A stretch of DNA of 64,000 nucleotides from Tubulanus polymorphus (GCF_964204645.1 NC_134028.1:17327153-17391152); one strand, 5' to 3'. Counted from the stretch's first letter, positions 1-15,181 are shown. Numbers and translations are program-made. Notes: generated by a model not told the origin, from the sequence alone.

Positions 1-196
1 AATGTATTAAAAAGGCTCTATGTTCAATAGTTTTATTCGATATATTGTAAAATGAGTTACATAAACTTATATTTACTTATTTTAAATCCACACACTTTTT
101 AAATTCCCTATCTAATTGTATTTGTGAATTATGAGATTTGTAATTTGTATGTCTTCTTGAATCAACAAATATTCTATATTCTTTTAATTCTACCAT
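1..196 (-). pseudogene. penton-like minor capsid protein, N-terminal part
   Basis: The start at 196 matches closely the N-terminus of the gene at 22851-23606 (a shared opening MVELKEYRIFVDSR, then an IQLDREFK stretch). The start codon lies in the TAAATGG context seen throughout these elements. An in-frame TAA near position 80 interrupts it shortly after the conserved VDLK, so this copy is broken. The gene runs off the left edge of the window. Assignment as the penton rests on similarity to the element 2 gene. Confidence 0.6.
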
Positions 197-213
197 TTAT
201 TTTACATATTTTC

Positions 214-567
214 TTATTCGAAATCTATTTCATGGTGCCCTTTTTCATTCTTACCTTTATATATGAAATAGAAATCACCTGAACATAATTCTTCTAAATC
301 TTCACTTGATAACCTATGAAATCTATCTGGTAAATATGTTCTGAATTTATATGTATTTCCTTTTAATCCTTCATATTCTAAGTGAATAACTAATTTATCT
401 CCATATTTGTTAGTAACTGTATCAATATTTGTAATTAGATATTTCTTATGAATTGTTAATTCTGTTAACTTTTTGAATTTATAATCTACAGATTTTACAT
501 TTGTTATATCTTTAATTCTATCTAGAAATAATTTGTTGTTCTCACTGTGTGTTTGTTTACTCTCCAT
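214..567 (-). CDS. small OB-like protein conserved in these elements
   Basis: Intact 117-residue reading frame. It has an N-terminal basic/helical part, then a conserved block NKYGDKLVIHLEY, a YLPDRFHRLSSEDLEEL stretch and a C-terminal KNEKGHHEIDFE. The same block occurs in the proteins encoded at 12913-13238 and 37132-37390, so it is a real family. The pattern (beta-strand-like YG-K-V-L run, then LPD-W/F and a GK-GHH ending) is reminiscent of small OB-fold single-stranded DNA-binding proteins. That function is inferred and not shown. The start at 567 lies in TATAAATGG. It ends 18 bases before the penton-like start, and the polymerase lies just upstream, so it is placed in a replication context. 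Confidence 0.65.
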   Translation of the reverse strand: MESKQTHSENNKLFLDRIKDITNVKSVDYKFKKLTELTIHKKYLITNIDTVTNKYGDKLVIHLEYEGLKGNTYKFRTYLPDRFHRLSSEDLEELCSGDFYFIYKGKNEKGHHEIDFE

Positions 568-596
568 TTATAATACATATTTTTATTAAAATTTGA

Positions 597-3500
597 TTAA
601 CACGTTAGAATTCTTTTCATTATCTCGTTCTCTTTTGTTTCTTCTCTTTTAAATTTTAAGTATTCATCTAAATTACAACCATAAGCAACTGTATGAATTC
701 CATCATCTAAAATATATCTTTTATCATCGAATGGGTTCAAACTAACTTTTTCTATTTCTTCAATAAACACTTCGTGATCTTCTGATCTTAAACATTTCAT
801 CTTATGTTTTCTAACATAATTGCTTCTTCATTGAATATACAATTGATGTAATCTTTGAAATGAATGTTTTTTTCTACTACACTTTTAATTATTCCTTTTA
901 ACTTTTTGGCTTCATGTTCTTTAGTTCTATAACTATACATCTTAGATCGAATACCTATAAATTCTATCATTTCTTCAACTCCTAATTCATCTTTGAATTT
1001 ACCAGGACTTTTTTTTATTATCATTGTTAAACAATTCATGATCTTTTGGATAATTACTAAAGTCGGAGTGATGTTTTAATGTTTGTAAATCATCTGTTAT
1101 GTTATTAGTTTTTATCTTTAATATGAAACTATCTGTATCAAAGTATAGAATTTCTGTATGCTTTTTCCCAAAATGAGGTTGTAATACGTTATAGTAAAAT
1201 TCATACATTAATAATTTTGATATTTCGTAAACTGAAGCTCCAACATAAATTGGTTTATTAAACTTCATAGAAGTTCTTTTCATTTTAACTGCAGCTAAAT
1301 TTCCATCAAATATTCTGTTACCAATAAGTCTAGGATATGTTTGTAAATGTCTAATTCTTTTAAACCATTACTAACTAACTCAATATCATTTCTATTTCTT
1401 ATGAATTCACAAGTCTTACCATAGAATGCATTATTCATTAACTTGAAAAAATCTTTCTCGAAATCAGTTTTAGCTTTAGTTCTCTGTTTGGTGTTAAAAT
1501 TTATATATTTTTCTAACCATTTAGATTATTATTTTCATACTGTAAAACTTCAGTTATTTCAAATACTCCATAACGTTGTGGTTCCATCATTGCCCAACCA
1601 TATAGATTATTTGCGTCTATATATAATAACTTATAGCCAGGATTATCATTCACATTGAAATATTTATCACTTAATACACCTGAAACTCTCCCTCTTATAG
1701 ATTTTTCAAATAACAATAATTGATCTATATTTGTTAACAAATCCATTTTTATATCTGTAAATGTTAAACCACAATTTCAAGTTAAACCTGGACTCGAATA
1801 ACAATGACATCGATCAATATTAAAATATTTTAGATTTACATCTCTAAATCTTTCAAATATATCAGTTAATAATAATACATCTGATTTTAAATATAAATCT
1901 ACTAATTGTCCATGATTTTTTTATTTTGAAATGATTCCAAATATTCAATGTTCTATTATATACTTCATCTTTAACATATTCATTTTTTAATTCATCATAA
2001 AATTGTTCTTTTAATAATTCAGTTATATTAAAATCATTATGATTTTTATAAAATGTATATGGAATTGCTCCTTTATATCTCATTAATTGAAAATCATTAT
2101 TATTTGGATAGTGTTCCTTTAATATCTTTAATTCATCATCAACTAATGATTTTGATAAATTATCTAATGAACTACTTAAAAATCTATATGAATCAATAAA
2201 TCTTAGGAATCCAAATTGGAAAGATATATAATTTTCAGATGTTTTAGCTAACATTTTAAATTTATAAATTGGTATTTTATCTTTTGATCTATTTGAATTT
2301 AATCTTGCTATTTCATTATTGATTTCTTCTATTTTATGACATAGCTGTCTGATAAATAAATGAGCATCATACCCTGAAAAATTATAAAATATTACTGGAG
2401 CAAAATTTATTTTCTTAGCTTGTAAGTTACAATTCTCATGCGCCGCGCCTCGAAACTTTCCATTCAAATGATCATGGTCTCTAACGTTTTAATCTTTAAA
2501 ATTAAATAGTTTTTCACAATAAAAACATTTATCTGAAAACTCAAATTCTTCTTTATCTTCTTCTGTCATTATAATTTCTTTATTTTCATTTAACTTTTCA
2601 TTAAACTTTATTTCATATTCAATTAATAAGTCACAAAAATGATTGATGACATTTTCATTTCTATAATGATAATATTCACTTTCAATTAGTTCTGGGTAGT
2701 CTGATTTTATATATAATCCAAAAGACGCAGCTGATTGATGAATCTTTTTAATAGTATTTGTTTTTGGTGGTTCTTCTGAGAAATCATTTTCAGAATTTAA
2801 TTTCTTTCTTTTATAATATATTTCTTTTCTATCTTGATCAGTTAATTCTTTATTTAATGATTCAAAATACTTTATTCTTGTAATTATATTTCTTGAATTC
2901 TAATATTTTATCTTTTTCATTTGGTAAAATCATTTTACAATAATCATGATTTTCACATAATTGTTTATGATTTAATAATGCACTTTCATTACTAAATTTA
3001 GTTATACATTTTCTACATAGATATATTTTATGGTGATCATTTTCTGTTCTAAAAAATACATCTATTTGTTTTATCCACATATAATGATTTTCATAATATA
3101 ATATATCTATAACCCCATTTGAATCATAATCTTTTGATAGATATAAAGGTTCTAATGTATAATGTTCAATTTTATTGCCCTTTGTATTTGATAATTTAAT
3201 TAAATCGAATACATTTATTTTTAGATTATTATCACTTTCTATTTTTGGAATATTTCTAATTCTAACAGGATAATTGTCTCTCTTATAATTATTTTCAAAT
3301 TGTTTATTATTTGTTAATCTAAAACTATGTGTAATATCTTCTGTTGGGTGTAAGCAACTAATTATTGTCCATAAAAAACATTTATTATCTTCATTTTGTA
3401 CATTTATGATAGCATTAGTTTTCAATGGTAATTTGATATAACTTGATCCATTAATATTATCATCTTTATAATATGATAAATTATTTTCATCAATTTGTTT

Positions 3501-4310
3501 TGATTTAGTTAACTTATATTTTGTATTGTACACATGTAAAGTCATAAATATTATTTCATCGAATATTAAACCAGATCCTTCAAAATATTTATCTTCTATT
3601 TTACTTTTTATTTCATTATAAAATTTATCTAACCTATCATCTATTTGCTGTTTCGAAATGATATGTTGTGAATGATAATTTATATTATATATTTGTTTAT
3701 CTTCAGATTCTAAAAATCTAACTTAAGCGGATATACTAATTTTAGGATATTCTACGTCTGTAATTATTTTTATAATATTTTTCATATTTTCTAAATGTTT
3801 TTTATTTTCTTCTAATGTTTTACCTTCATGAAATTTAAACTCGATTGCAGCGGGACCAATATCAATTTTAAATGCATCAGTTATTTCAATATCTTTTTTA
3901 TTATCTAATGAATTAATATAATTTCTAACATTTTCCATATATGATTTCTTATTATTTAGAATATCTTTTATTCTTTTAATTGTCTTCGGTTTATTATTAT
4001 CATTATCAAAATAATCTTCACCTAAAATATCATTATTCATATATATTCTAATATGACTTTTAGATTTTAAATGTTCTTTAAAATATCTTTTGTTACTGAA
4101 TGATTGATTACACGTATCACATTTATATATTTCTTATTCATTCTTTAATTCTTCTAATTTAGTTTCTAATATATCATCTTTACATTATAATCTTAATTTA
4201 TTTTCTAAGTGTGTTTTAGTTTTATTATGTCTTGCTTTTTGAGATTTATCTATATTGATTTTACATGTTGGACAGTAGTACTTCTTAGTAGTGCTTCCAT
4301 TTTAATATCA
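597..4310 (-). pseudogene. polB: Polinton-type family-B DNA polymerase (element 1), decayed
   Basis: Fragments in several frames follow the same order as the element 2 polymerase. They are an N-terminal C2H2 finger region (about 4300-4080), a conserved Cys/His domain (about 3430-3060), a third zinc finger, exonuclease motif I (near 2830), the RDHDHLN and GAAHENCNL zinc-site region (near 2440), YIDANNLYGWAM (polymerase motif A, near 1600) and motif C YFDTDS at about 1131-1145, then a C-terminal segment ending at 597. Multiple stops and frameshifts break it. Motif C is uninterrupted, so this copy lacks the intein present in element 2. Such polymerases replicate linear genomes from a protein primer; that is family knowledge, and the primer itself is not visible here. 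Confidence 0.85.
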
Positions 4311-4378
4311 AATTTTTTATCAAAATTGATTTTAGAAGTTATTCATTTATATATTATTCATATATATGAAATTATTAG

Positions 4379-4527
4379 GAGTAATAGGGAATATGGGGGT
4401 TCAGGTTAAAGGTTGAAGGGGTGAGTGAGTAAAAAATAAAAAATAAATTTTAGCGTACGAGAATTTATTTTTTATGAGCACGACCCTTCGACCTTTGGTA
4501 TGAACCCTCATATTCCCTATTACTTCT
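4379..4527. repeat. near-palindromic terminal repeat of element 1
   Basis: Arms of roughly 70 bases face each other: AGTAATAGGGAATATG from 4379 and its near complement ending at 4527. They continue inward through a GGGTTCA block and an AAAGGT block to A/T-rich tracts around a GTAC centre near 4455. The outermost bases and the CATACCAAAGGTCGA block resemble the terminal repeat of element 2. It could be a terminal repeat with an inverted second copy, or a tiny foldback derivative. No clear target duplication was seen. Confidence 0.65.
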
Positions 4528-5744
4528 GAGAAAAACTGATATTTTACTCCTATACACCAAACTGGCCGTGGGATAATCTGGTCCAAAAACAATTTTGAAA
4601 ATTAACTTGGGGTTCTAGTTTGTCACTCAATTCAATATCTTGTGATTGGAAATTTTAGAAATATAACACCTAGGAGCCCCCTTAACCAAAAAAACTTATG
4701 ATTTGACAGCAATGATTCTTATACATCTTTTAGATTTCAGGATCTCTGTAGATTCACTCTGTCAAAAGAATTTTTACTTGGCGGTTCCTTGTAATAATGA
4801 GGTTAGTACGTGTTTGAATAATTCTTTTTCTCCCTTAAATTTAGGTAACGCTATGCATACGGTACGCAAAAAAACACTACGCCAAAAACTGGTATGATTT
4901 GTGTGGATTTGACATAAAAGGATCGTTTTAACCATCTTACTTTATTTCACACCATTATACCTGAAGGATATGTTCCTTTTACTTGAATTTTTACTGGAAA
5001 AGAGAACTAAAAATCAGAATATTGATTACTTTGCAATACTTGAATTTATTTTCAGGCAAAATGCTTCGTACAAAGAATAATGCATAAGAATCTTTAAATT
5101 GTATTATGGTTTCTTTATTTGGGTTCATTGAGAATGTAGCAAAACCAGGTATCCCGCCAGATTGCGTGACGAGAAGTAGGTCGATCGTTGTCAAAATTAG
5201 TTCATTTTCAATGAACTTTGAAATGGATTTTTAGACTCCCCATCCCATATAGTATCACAGCACACACCAAATATATCATCCTTCTACTCGTATATCGGTG
5301 TAATTTTCTTAAGTATTGATTCATCTAAGAAAAAAGATGATTAAGATCTATTCGAAATGCAGATGGAATCGAACGCAGACGACAACTATCTACAAGCGAA
5401 CCTGGCGGTTCCTAACATGTCATTGGTGGAATCCTCAATTTGATACTCCAGATAAACGGAAATATCCCAATTGGAGTGTTATTGGATTAAATCTAATTTT
5501 TAACCACCTCCATTGAAAATCTCAAGAACACAAGCACATTCTTGTTGTTGGCCTATTTCCAGATGAATTTTAGATTATGTATTAATTTTCATCAGTTGGG
5601 ACTCTTTCATATCTACTCACGATTGAGGCGAAATTAGATTTGGTCGATATCATTTAAATAACTAGACCTACAAGTAATGTACAGGATGTTGTTAAGGCGA
5701 TTTCAGTTTAAAGTTAAAAATCGACTGTTTTAGGATAGCAAGGG
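4528..5744. other. host flank, nothing recognised
   Basis: Non-repetitive DNA with lower A/T bias than element 1. Short open stretches on both strands show no domain I recognise. Confidence 0.4.
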
Positions 5745-6840
5745 GTTCTTATAGGCGATCATATTCCGTGGATGACGTTAGAAAAGCGATTAAACTTTAT
5801 CAGAACGGGAACTATCATTCGGGCATCTAGTCGGGCATATGGTATACCAGAGGCTACTTTAAGAGACAGACTAGCTGAAGGGCCTGAAGTAATCGAAAAG
5901 AGTGGCCCACAGCCCATATTAGGATAAGACATTGAGAGCAAGTTGTGTAACTGGATTGAGAGTATGGGGAAAAAAGGGAGAGCCTAAGAAGAACTGTTAG
6001 ATACCGTCCAACGATGTATGAATGCGGACAACAAAAATACCATATTAAAAGATAACAAATCTGGAAAGGATCGTACAATCCCTTCATGACACGCCACCCA
6101 CACCTTGTTGTCAAATCCTCAAAAAACTTCTCGGTCCCAAGAGCTTTTTGCACATCAGAGGAGGTTATTGGTTGCTGATTTTCCAATTTTGTAAAAGAGA
6201 TAACACGTCTCGAAGGCGGCAAGGATTTACGAAATGATGGAAGTCGAATTTGCAGTTTTGATGAAAGTGGCATTTATTTCTCTATGCCCTAAACCAAGAA
6301 ATGTCATTGGTATACGAGGAAAGTCATCGTATAATGTAGTTAGTGAGGACAGGTGCCTGTGCCAGTGCAGTTGGTTCCGCTATCCCACCTATGTTGATTT
6401 TTCCTGGCCGATGTTTTCGTTATAATTACGATCACTGGTGCTCCCCCAGGCACATACATAGGTTGCAGTGATAATGAATGGATACATACCCCTCTATTTT
6501 GTGGTTGGCTTGCGAATCACTTTATGGCGAACATACCAAAACGGAGGCCAGTCTTACTTTACTGCCCCCCCCCCTCCCCCATGCTAGTCACGTAATCCAA
6601 ACACTCAAGTCTTTTCAAGCCATTTTGGCAGCTTGGAGGAAGCAAGTAAAACTCTATCGTGATTCCTACGATAGACAACAAGTGACGAAAAAGTGTTTTC
6701 TCCCGTTTTCTGTGATGCCTGGTCTGTTCTTTTCCATCATGTCCCAGCCAAGATATTTATATCAATCAAGATTTGGATACAATATAAACGATAAAACAAG
6801 TATTCCAGTCGAGCTAATATCAGACCATCATTAAAAATGC
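5745..6840 (+). pseudogene. pogo-like transposase relic
   Basis: The plus strand from about 5752 reads as a Psq-type helix-turn-helix (YSVDDVRKAIKLYQNG, then a broken segment like SRAYGIPEATLRDRL in mixed frames). Further on are fragments typical of pogo/Tigger DDE transposases: a DESGI-like catalytic block near 6255, a KPRNVIGIRGK-like block near 6290, an IPPM-IFPG-like stretch near 6385, and LPPH-SHV-QPL near 6575. Several stops and frameshifts break it. It is an old cut-and-paste transposon relic, and its terminal repeats were not identified. Confidence 0.7.
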
Positions 6841-7099
6841 TATCAGATGCTATCTGAAATTTAATTTCTATATTAAGGACGCCTTCAATCAATCAGCCGC
6901 ACCCCTGTGGCGAACATGGAAGTAAATTTCCGCATTTGAACCTACTTTTTACCAGATATCTCGATGCAACGTTACCTTATGCACGGGATTTCAAAACTAG
7001 ATGAATCTGTAAATCGATGTAAAAATTTCTCCTAATTTACACTTTTGAATCAGTAATATATATGTAATCTATCACTTATAATCGCTAAAATTTATCATA

Positions 7100-7676
7100 A
7101 GGCCACGCAAAGAAATACTCTAGTTTCTCAAGAAAGTCAAATGCCGCCCGCATCATGAAAAACGTCCCTCTAATAAAAATCAAAAAGACAAATGCGCATC
7201 GACAAAGCATCAATCGTCTTTTTCTAATAAAAAATTAAAACCCGCTCGCCCGCATAGTTGTGTAGTGTACGACAGTGGCTTTTTTTCTGTGGGCGTTTGT
7301 ATGCTCATCCTCGACGTGCTGGTAATCCACATTGACGATGACAAAAAACAGCGCCAGTTTCGTTTCCTTTGACTTCATCTCGAGGAAGCGCGAAACTAGC
7401 GAAAGTGATTGTCTCAGTTTCGATTAAATGAGTCGATATAGTTTGATTTTATAGGTTTTGGGGATTCTAATTAAAGTTATTTGCGTGTTCTACTTGCTTA
7501 ACTGGTATTTGTTTGGCATTGGTAAAAAAACTTCCCTCCGCGTCTGTTCTATAAGTGTCAGGTTGAGCTTTTTATATCAACTTTTTTATAAAAAAGCAAT
7601 AGAAATAAAATTCGCCTGCCCTCGTCGCTTTCCGAAAAAAATCTGATGAGAAACTAGGGTATTTCTTTGTGTGGCC
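7100..7676. mobile_element. MITE with ~30-bp terminal inverted repeats
   Basis: GGCCACGCAAAGAAATACTC begins at 7101, and its near complement ends at 7675, with arms of about 30 bases and two or three mismatches. The interior has no coding potential, so a non-autonomous DNA transposon is the simplest reading. The superfamily is unknown. Confidence 0.7.
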
Positions 7677-10014
7677 TAACATAATCGTTAAAAACAGAAA
7701 CTATTTATCAAGCGATAGTTGATCTTTGAAGAAATCTTGAAAACGTACATGAATTTCTTTTTCCTATAAAACATACCTTAAAAACTGACGTGCGATGTGT
7801 TCTAAGCCTATGCGATTACAAATGATGACTAATGGTGTCTGTACTGATTACGTAATATAAGTTGGTAGGGCGATCATTATATCTACGTATGTGCATAACA
7901 TCGGGGTCATCAAATTGTGGGAACCTGTAATTGCAGTAAAGGGAAAACATGTTGTGCATCCCGTCTGACTATTAATGATACTGTTATTAGTTTGGCGAAA
8001 TCAATTAAGGACTTAGAAAATAGAAAGCTGTCAATATAATTTAGCATGCTTTAATGGAGGCTGGATTAACCTCCTAGCTCATCCACGCATTTCATGTGAA
8101 CTAGGGGTAGTCAATTCGACCATGGTTCTATTTTCCCATACCTACCATGCGTTATCCAATGTCCATGACCTCGCCTGTCGCTTTTACTGTAACCTACTCG
8201 TATATTTTCATACCAGCTTGCTGTGTTACCAAACTTGATGCGCAATAAAGAATTAATTTGATGGAAATATATCTTGGCTGGGTTTCATGACAGAAAATAA
8301 TTCCTCAACATAAAATCGTGCACCGACAAACACTACATCATTTATTACACAAATATAGGTTGTACGCTTTTTCTGAGCCTAGGTTCATAAATGCAACCAA
8401 TAATGCAACCTGGATACCACAAACGCACGTGCGTACGGTCGTATGATATTTCTTCTCGTAAATGTGTTCTTTTTCTCTTTTTATTGTTTTCCTTTAGTTG
8501 TTTCACTTAAATGAACTCTCTTCATTAAAAGCCTGATTATATGTTTCATTTTTTTCTGAACTCCACAAGAACGAAACAAAGATGTGGTATTCTATGTGAA
8601 TTTCTTATAAACCACTTTATTTATGAATGTATATAACATAATCAGAAATAAACACATCTTGATACAAAAAACATTGAAATCAACAATACGTACTGACAAA
8701 CCAATAAAGTGCATCACCTAGCAGCCCACAATCACCATTTAAGAAAGCGTATTGCTTAAAGCAATAAACTGGGTTTCCAGTAGTAAGGCCATGATAACAA
8801 GAAGAACTAGAAGGACTTTTTTGGCCGTTTTAGAATCTAAAGGAAGGACTTTTTCACTCGGAAAAAAGTGCTTTCCAGTAAAATGAGAGCCCATATGGGA
8901 ACCTTTTCGCAATGCCTTGGCCGGAATACTAGTCATGTATCAGACGAGTCATATATTCCAGGGTAATTCCATAACACGTTCCTGTATATCAATCTCATTA
9001 ACAAGTGAATTAATTACCGGGCCTAAGTACTAAAATACTTCAAAAGTCGAATTCACAACAGGATTGCACGTGAAAAATACATAGAAATCAAATTTTGAAG
9101 GTCTTTTTTATCAAAAGGAAGGACTTTTTTATCAAAAGGAAGGACTTTGAGTTAAAAGGAAGGACAAAGATGATGACGCCTGATAAATGTCTGTGGAATA
9201 CAATGATAGCCCATCCGGTTCGGTATCATTTAAAACAGCTAGGTAGTACGTACACAACAGTAATCCGATCCTTTGGGATTATTTGAATTGTATAATAATA
9301 AAATACATCACATATCTTTTGATTACACAAATGTGTTAATGTGTTAATAGAGATAAAAGTAAAATGATAGAAACCCCGAAATGATAGAAACACAACATCC
9401 ATACATTAAGCTGGTGAGATAAAGGTGCACCGCTGTGTTGAATAAACTTGTTGCGTTGACATTTCTGACATCCTTTTAAATTGCGGGAGAAGCCACTTGT
9501 CCTTGACCTGTTGCGATTGAACTTGGGTGACGGTTTCTGACTAATCGACGATCTCGATCTGACTCATGAATATCTCCTATCGAATGGAATGAGGTACATT
9601 AATTGATTCGAATATGATGTGTCATGGAAGGAAAAAAGAGCCGAATCCTGTTGTCAGCGGATTCACTCGACAGTGCTTTTAATCGGAAAACGTAGCTTAC
9701 TACTTACTACTTAATAAACATCTCTTATATGATATCGATCATTCTTTAAAAAAGCCATCATTAAATAGCGATGTATTTGTAGTATTAGACGAGAGAGACG
9801 ACCAGAGAACAAGAGCCCAGTACGACGATCAGTTTGATCTTGCAAAATGCGTCACGATTTATTAATACACAGATATTTATATGCAGCGAATATGACGGTC
9901 ACAGACCATCAATAACAAATAGTATTGAATTCGGAAATATACAGTTCACTGGACAGCTGAGTGACATTCGTAATAACAACAGAGTTGAGTCACTCCATAG
10001 GACCGAGTCCCGAC
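7677..10014. other. non-coding stretch; possible LTR remnant near its right end
   Basis: No coding region was recognised. Near 9080-9165 a short motif (AAAGGAAGGACTTT) is repeated about three times. Between about 9780 and 9990 the minus strand has a TATAAATA box and an AATAAA close together, downstream of the BEL/Pao pol relic, which could be what remains of its 3' LTR. No boundaries were found to prove that. Confidence 0.35.
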
Positions 10015-12078
<2,064 letters not shown>

Positions 12079-12229
12079 GTTATTATATACCCTATTAATA
12101 ATATTCCTGATAATATTCAACTCTAACTGAAATTGTAAATTCTGAATTATCCAAATTATATATTTGGTTTCGTGCAAATAGGCTATCACCGAATTTAACT
12201 AAAACACACTATATGGTATTTAGCCGTGC

Positions 12230-12826
<597 letters not shown>

Positions 12827-12918
12827 AGTAATTGGGAAAGTAGGCTTTCATACCAGAGGTCGAGCGGTCGAGACACCACTCACCACCACAAGTAATTTTT
12901 TTTTCCTAATAAATGGGA
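12827..12918 (+). repeat. left terminal inverted repeat of element 2
   Basis: It matches the complement of 30014-30104 over about 91 bases with one substitution and a one-base difference in the T run. It ends just inside the first gene, so it includes the T-run/TAAATGG start signal and the first codons. Confidence 0.95.
12891..12915 (+). promoter_or_regulatory. TIR-borne late-promoter-like signal, left
   Basis: GTAATTTTTTTTTCC is followed by TAATAAATGG, whose ATG is the start of the gene at 12913. The signal lies within the terminal repeat, so the same one drives the opposite terminal gene. Promoter function is inferred from its recurrence before nearly every gene of the element. Confidence 0.6.
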
Positions 12919-13238
12919 GATAGAAAAGCATTCTTAGCAACAATAAATAACAGAATTAAACCAGCAAAAAAAAATTTGAAATAAAAAAGTTAGTTGATGT
13001 TACAAAAGAAATTGAACATAAAATATTGAAATTAGAAAAGATAAAAACTAAATATGGAGAGAAAGTATCAGCGAATTTAAGCTACTGTAATGTTAGTACA
13101 TCGCGAGAATTTAAAGTATTTTTACCTGATAAATGGGTTTCATTGAGTACAGAGGAATTAAAAGATTTAGAAGGATTTAAAATAATCTACCATGGGAAAA
13201 ATGAAGACGGTCATCATGATTTAGAAATTGTTGATTAA
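12913..13238 (+). pseudogene. small OB-like protein (element 2)
   Basis: It starts at the TIR-borne ATG (MGDRKAFLATINN) and is shifted out of frame in an A run near 12966-12974. The rest reads in another frame as a conserved domain: KTKYGEKVSANLSYC, FKVFLPDKWVSLSTEEL and a KNEDGHHDLEIVD C-terminus. It is homologous to the intact 117-residue protein at 214-567 and nearly identical to the remnant at 37132-37390. Single-stranded DNA binding is a guess from the shape of the sequence. The one-base-type break in a homopolymer could be real decay or an assembly error. Confidence 0.7.
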
Positions 13239-14254
13239 ATAAAAAATAAAAATAATGAATATCTAGAATCCAAAATGACCTTAGTCGTTTTACAAAAAAA
13301 ACAATCATACAGTCAAACATCTGTTACATGTTATTATAAGAGAGTGCTTCATTTGAATATTGATCGATCAAACAGGTGTTGCAATTCAACGTTGTTGTTA
13401 TAGCAGTTATATGATAAGCACGCAGTACATACAACACACACAGGACAGGAGGATATATTACCTCTCGTGATTAAAAGGAATATTTCAATGTTTTTACGGT
13501 AAGTTTTAGCAAAACCACCCGACTTGACTTACAGAGTTTTTAGGGGATAAGCATCCCGTTATTGAGAGGCGCCACGAGATACCTATCCCCAAGCATTTCT
13601 ACTTACACCCCTGTGACCCACACCTCGCCAATTCTCCTTCAATGGTTGACAGGAAACACATTATATTAAAGGCGCCTAATGCATTTCCTATCAACCCCTT
13701 ACCCCCGAAAGGAGGATCGAAAGTCGAACTTGAAGGAGAACCACGGAGGGTGGACAAAGGTGCATTTTCGAAATGCCCCTGCAAGCCAAGCCCGGCGGAA
13801 CTCCAGTGGTTGAATGAATTGCCTTATATACTTAGCTAAAAGTAAATGTTGCTGGTGCTAAAAAAATATGTGAAATTTGAAATTATAAATTATTCCGAAT
13901 GAAAAGAATATAAGAATGAAAACTGATGAATGAATTATGGATTTTTAACTTAATTATGATATAATTTTTAATCAAATTAGTAATCAATTACCATGTTAAT
14001 TGATTAACAAATTCAAATTCAAATTCAAATATTCATTTTAGCATCACACCCAGTGCTGCCATCTTTCAATTTAAACAAAAAACTAATAATAAGAAACGAC
14101 TGTAATACAATATTCAAGTAAAAACAAAATAAATTAATAAAAATAATGAATATCTATAATCCGAAATGACTTATCTGGACAATTTAATTGCTCCGCATAG
14201 ATAGACAAAAGTAGTGAGATATTCAATTATTTTTTTTGCTTTTTTTCTAAAATA
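13239..14254. other. non-coding left-end region with a ~0.9-kb segment between direct repeats
   Basis: A sequence containing AATAATGAATATCTAGAATC at about 13243-13280 recurs with few changes at about 14137-14172. The intervening DNA is less AT-rich and non-coding, with GC-rich blocks (for example 13560-13810). It could be an insertion flanked by a duplication, or a local duplication that captured host DNA. No known element was recognised. Confidence 0.5.
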
Positions 14255-14623
14255 TTAATCCATTTTTTTTATTGTCAATTTTGGAATTTCAGAAGTATTT
14301 TCATTTTTGATAGCAGTTGTTTCAGAATTATAAATATCATGAATTTTATTTGATTTCTTATACCAATTACACCCAATCAAAATGAATACAATTACAAATC
14401 CAACTGTAAAATATAGACATTTATCAAATATTCTATCATTAGAAGGAGTAGAAATAACAATATTTTCACTATTTTTATTAACATTTTTATTACTTATTTT
14501 TTCTTTTACAGCTTTTTTATATTCTTTTGATTTAATTCCTAATTGCCGAGACCATTCAATTTGTTTCTGTGATCTCGGTTTTTTCTTCACAGTTAATTCC
14601 TTCACTTCTTCCACCTCGCTCAT
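14255..14623 (-). CDS. small membrane protein, element 2
   Basis: Intact 122-residue frame starting in ATAATAAATGAGC. It has a basic N-terminal half (KKKPRSQKQIEWSRQLGIKS) and one hydrophobic segment at about residues 70-90 (YFTVGFVIVFILIGCNW) followed by a short polar tail, so a single-pass membrane protein is likely. It overlaps the end of the upstream gene by 68 bases. No known family was recognised; the position among virion genes suggests a structural or assembly role, as inference only. Confidence 0.6.
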   Translation of the reverse strand: MSEVEEVKELTVKKKPRSQKQIEWSRQLGIKSKEYKKAVKEKISNKNVNKNSENIVISTPSNDRIFDKCLYFTVGFVIVFILIGCNWYKKSNKIHDIYNSETTAIKNENTSEIPKLTIKKMD

Positions 14624-15161
14624 TTATTATAGAAATATTTTTACTTTCAATATTTGAAAATGTTATAACCCCAGTTGATAATAATGTCATAAATCCGCCT
14701 AATTGAAATGATAAATATCCAATCCATTTATTTAATTCAGTCATAACTAAATAGTCATTTTTTAAATCGGAATATAATCTATTTTCATCTTCAATTGGTA
14801 GTATATAATTACATAATTTACTATAACCTTTTACTACATTTTCTGATATCGCGTCATTAATTCTAGCTGTTCTCGCGGCTTCATAAATCTTAAATAATCT
14901 AATAATTTCATCTGATTTCATTGTATCTAATTCATAATAAGTTAAATTTTTACCGACAAAATTTTTACATTTTCCAGATGCTATTAATATTTCTAATTGA
15001 TGTTTACAATAAAGATAATATTCATAATTATTATTTGTTGTAACATTATTAAAAGCACCATCATCTGGAATTAATGTTTTCTGTTATTCCTAAATCATCT
15101 AAAGTTTTTTCAATTGGAACATCACCATTTTTAGATTTTATTTTCTTTTCACCTCCCATTT
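14556..15161 (-). pseudogene. conserved Polinton-type hypothetical protein
   Basis: It starts MGGEKKIKSKNGDVPIEKTL in a TATAAATGGG context with the T run upstream. The frame breaks near 15085 and continues in another frame with YLYCKHQLEILIASGKC and YYELDTMKSDEIIRLF, then a stretch with a C-terminal hydrophobic segment (LSFQLGGFMTLLSTGVITF). It is about 200 residues in total. I recognise the general pattern from Polinton-encoded proteins of unknown function but cannot assign a role. Confidence 0.55.
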
Positions 15162-15181
15162 ATATAACAAAAAAATTAATT

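Larger units (their letters stand above)
1..4527 (-). mobile_element. Polinton/Maverick-like element 1, right end only
   Basis: All recognisable genes lie on the minus strand and match genes of the complete element at 12827-30104: polymerase, a small OB-like protein and the start of a penton-like protein. The right boundary is inferred from AGTAATAGGG-type terminal sequence ending near 4527, which resembles the start of the other element's terminal repeat. The left part lies outside the window. Gene order differs from element 2: here the OB-like gene sits between the polymerase and the penton-like gene, so this is a related family member and not a duplicate copy. The base composition is strongly AT-rich against its right-hand flank. 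Confidence 0.85.
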
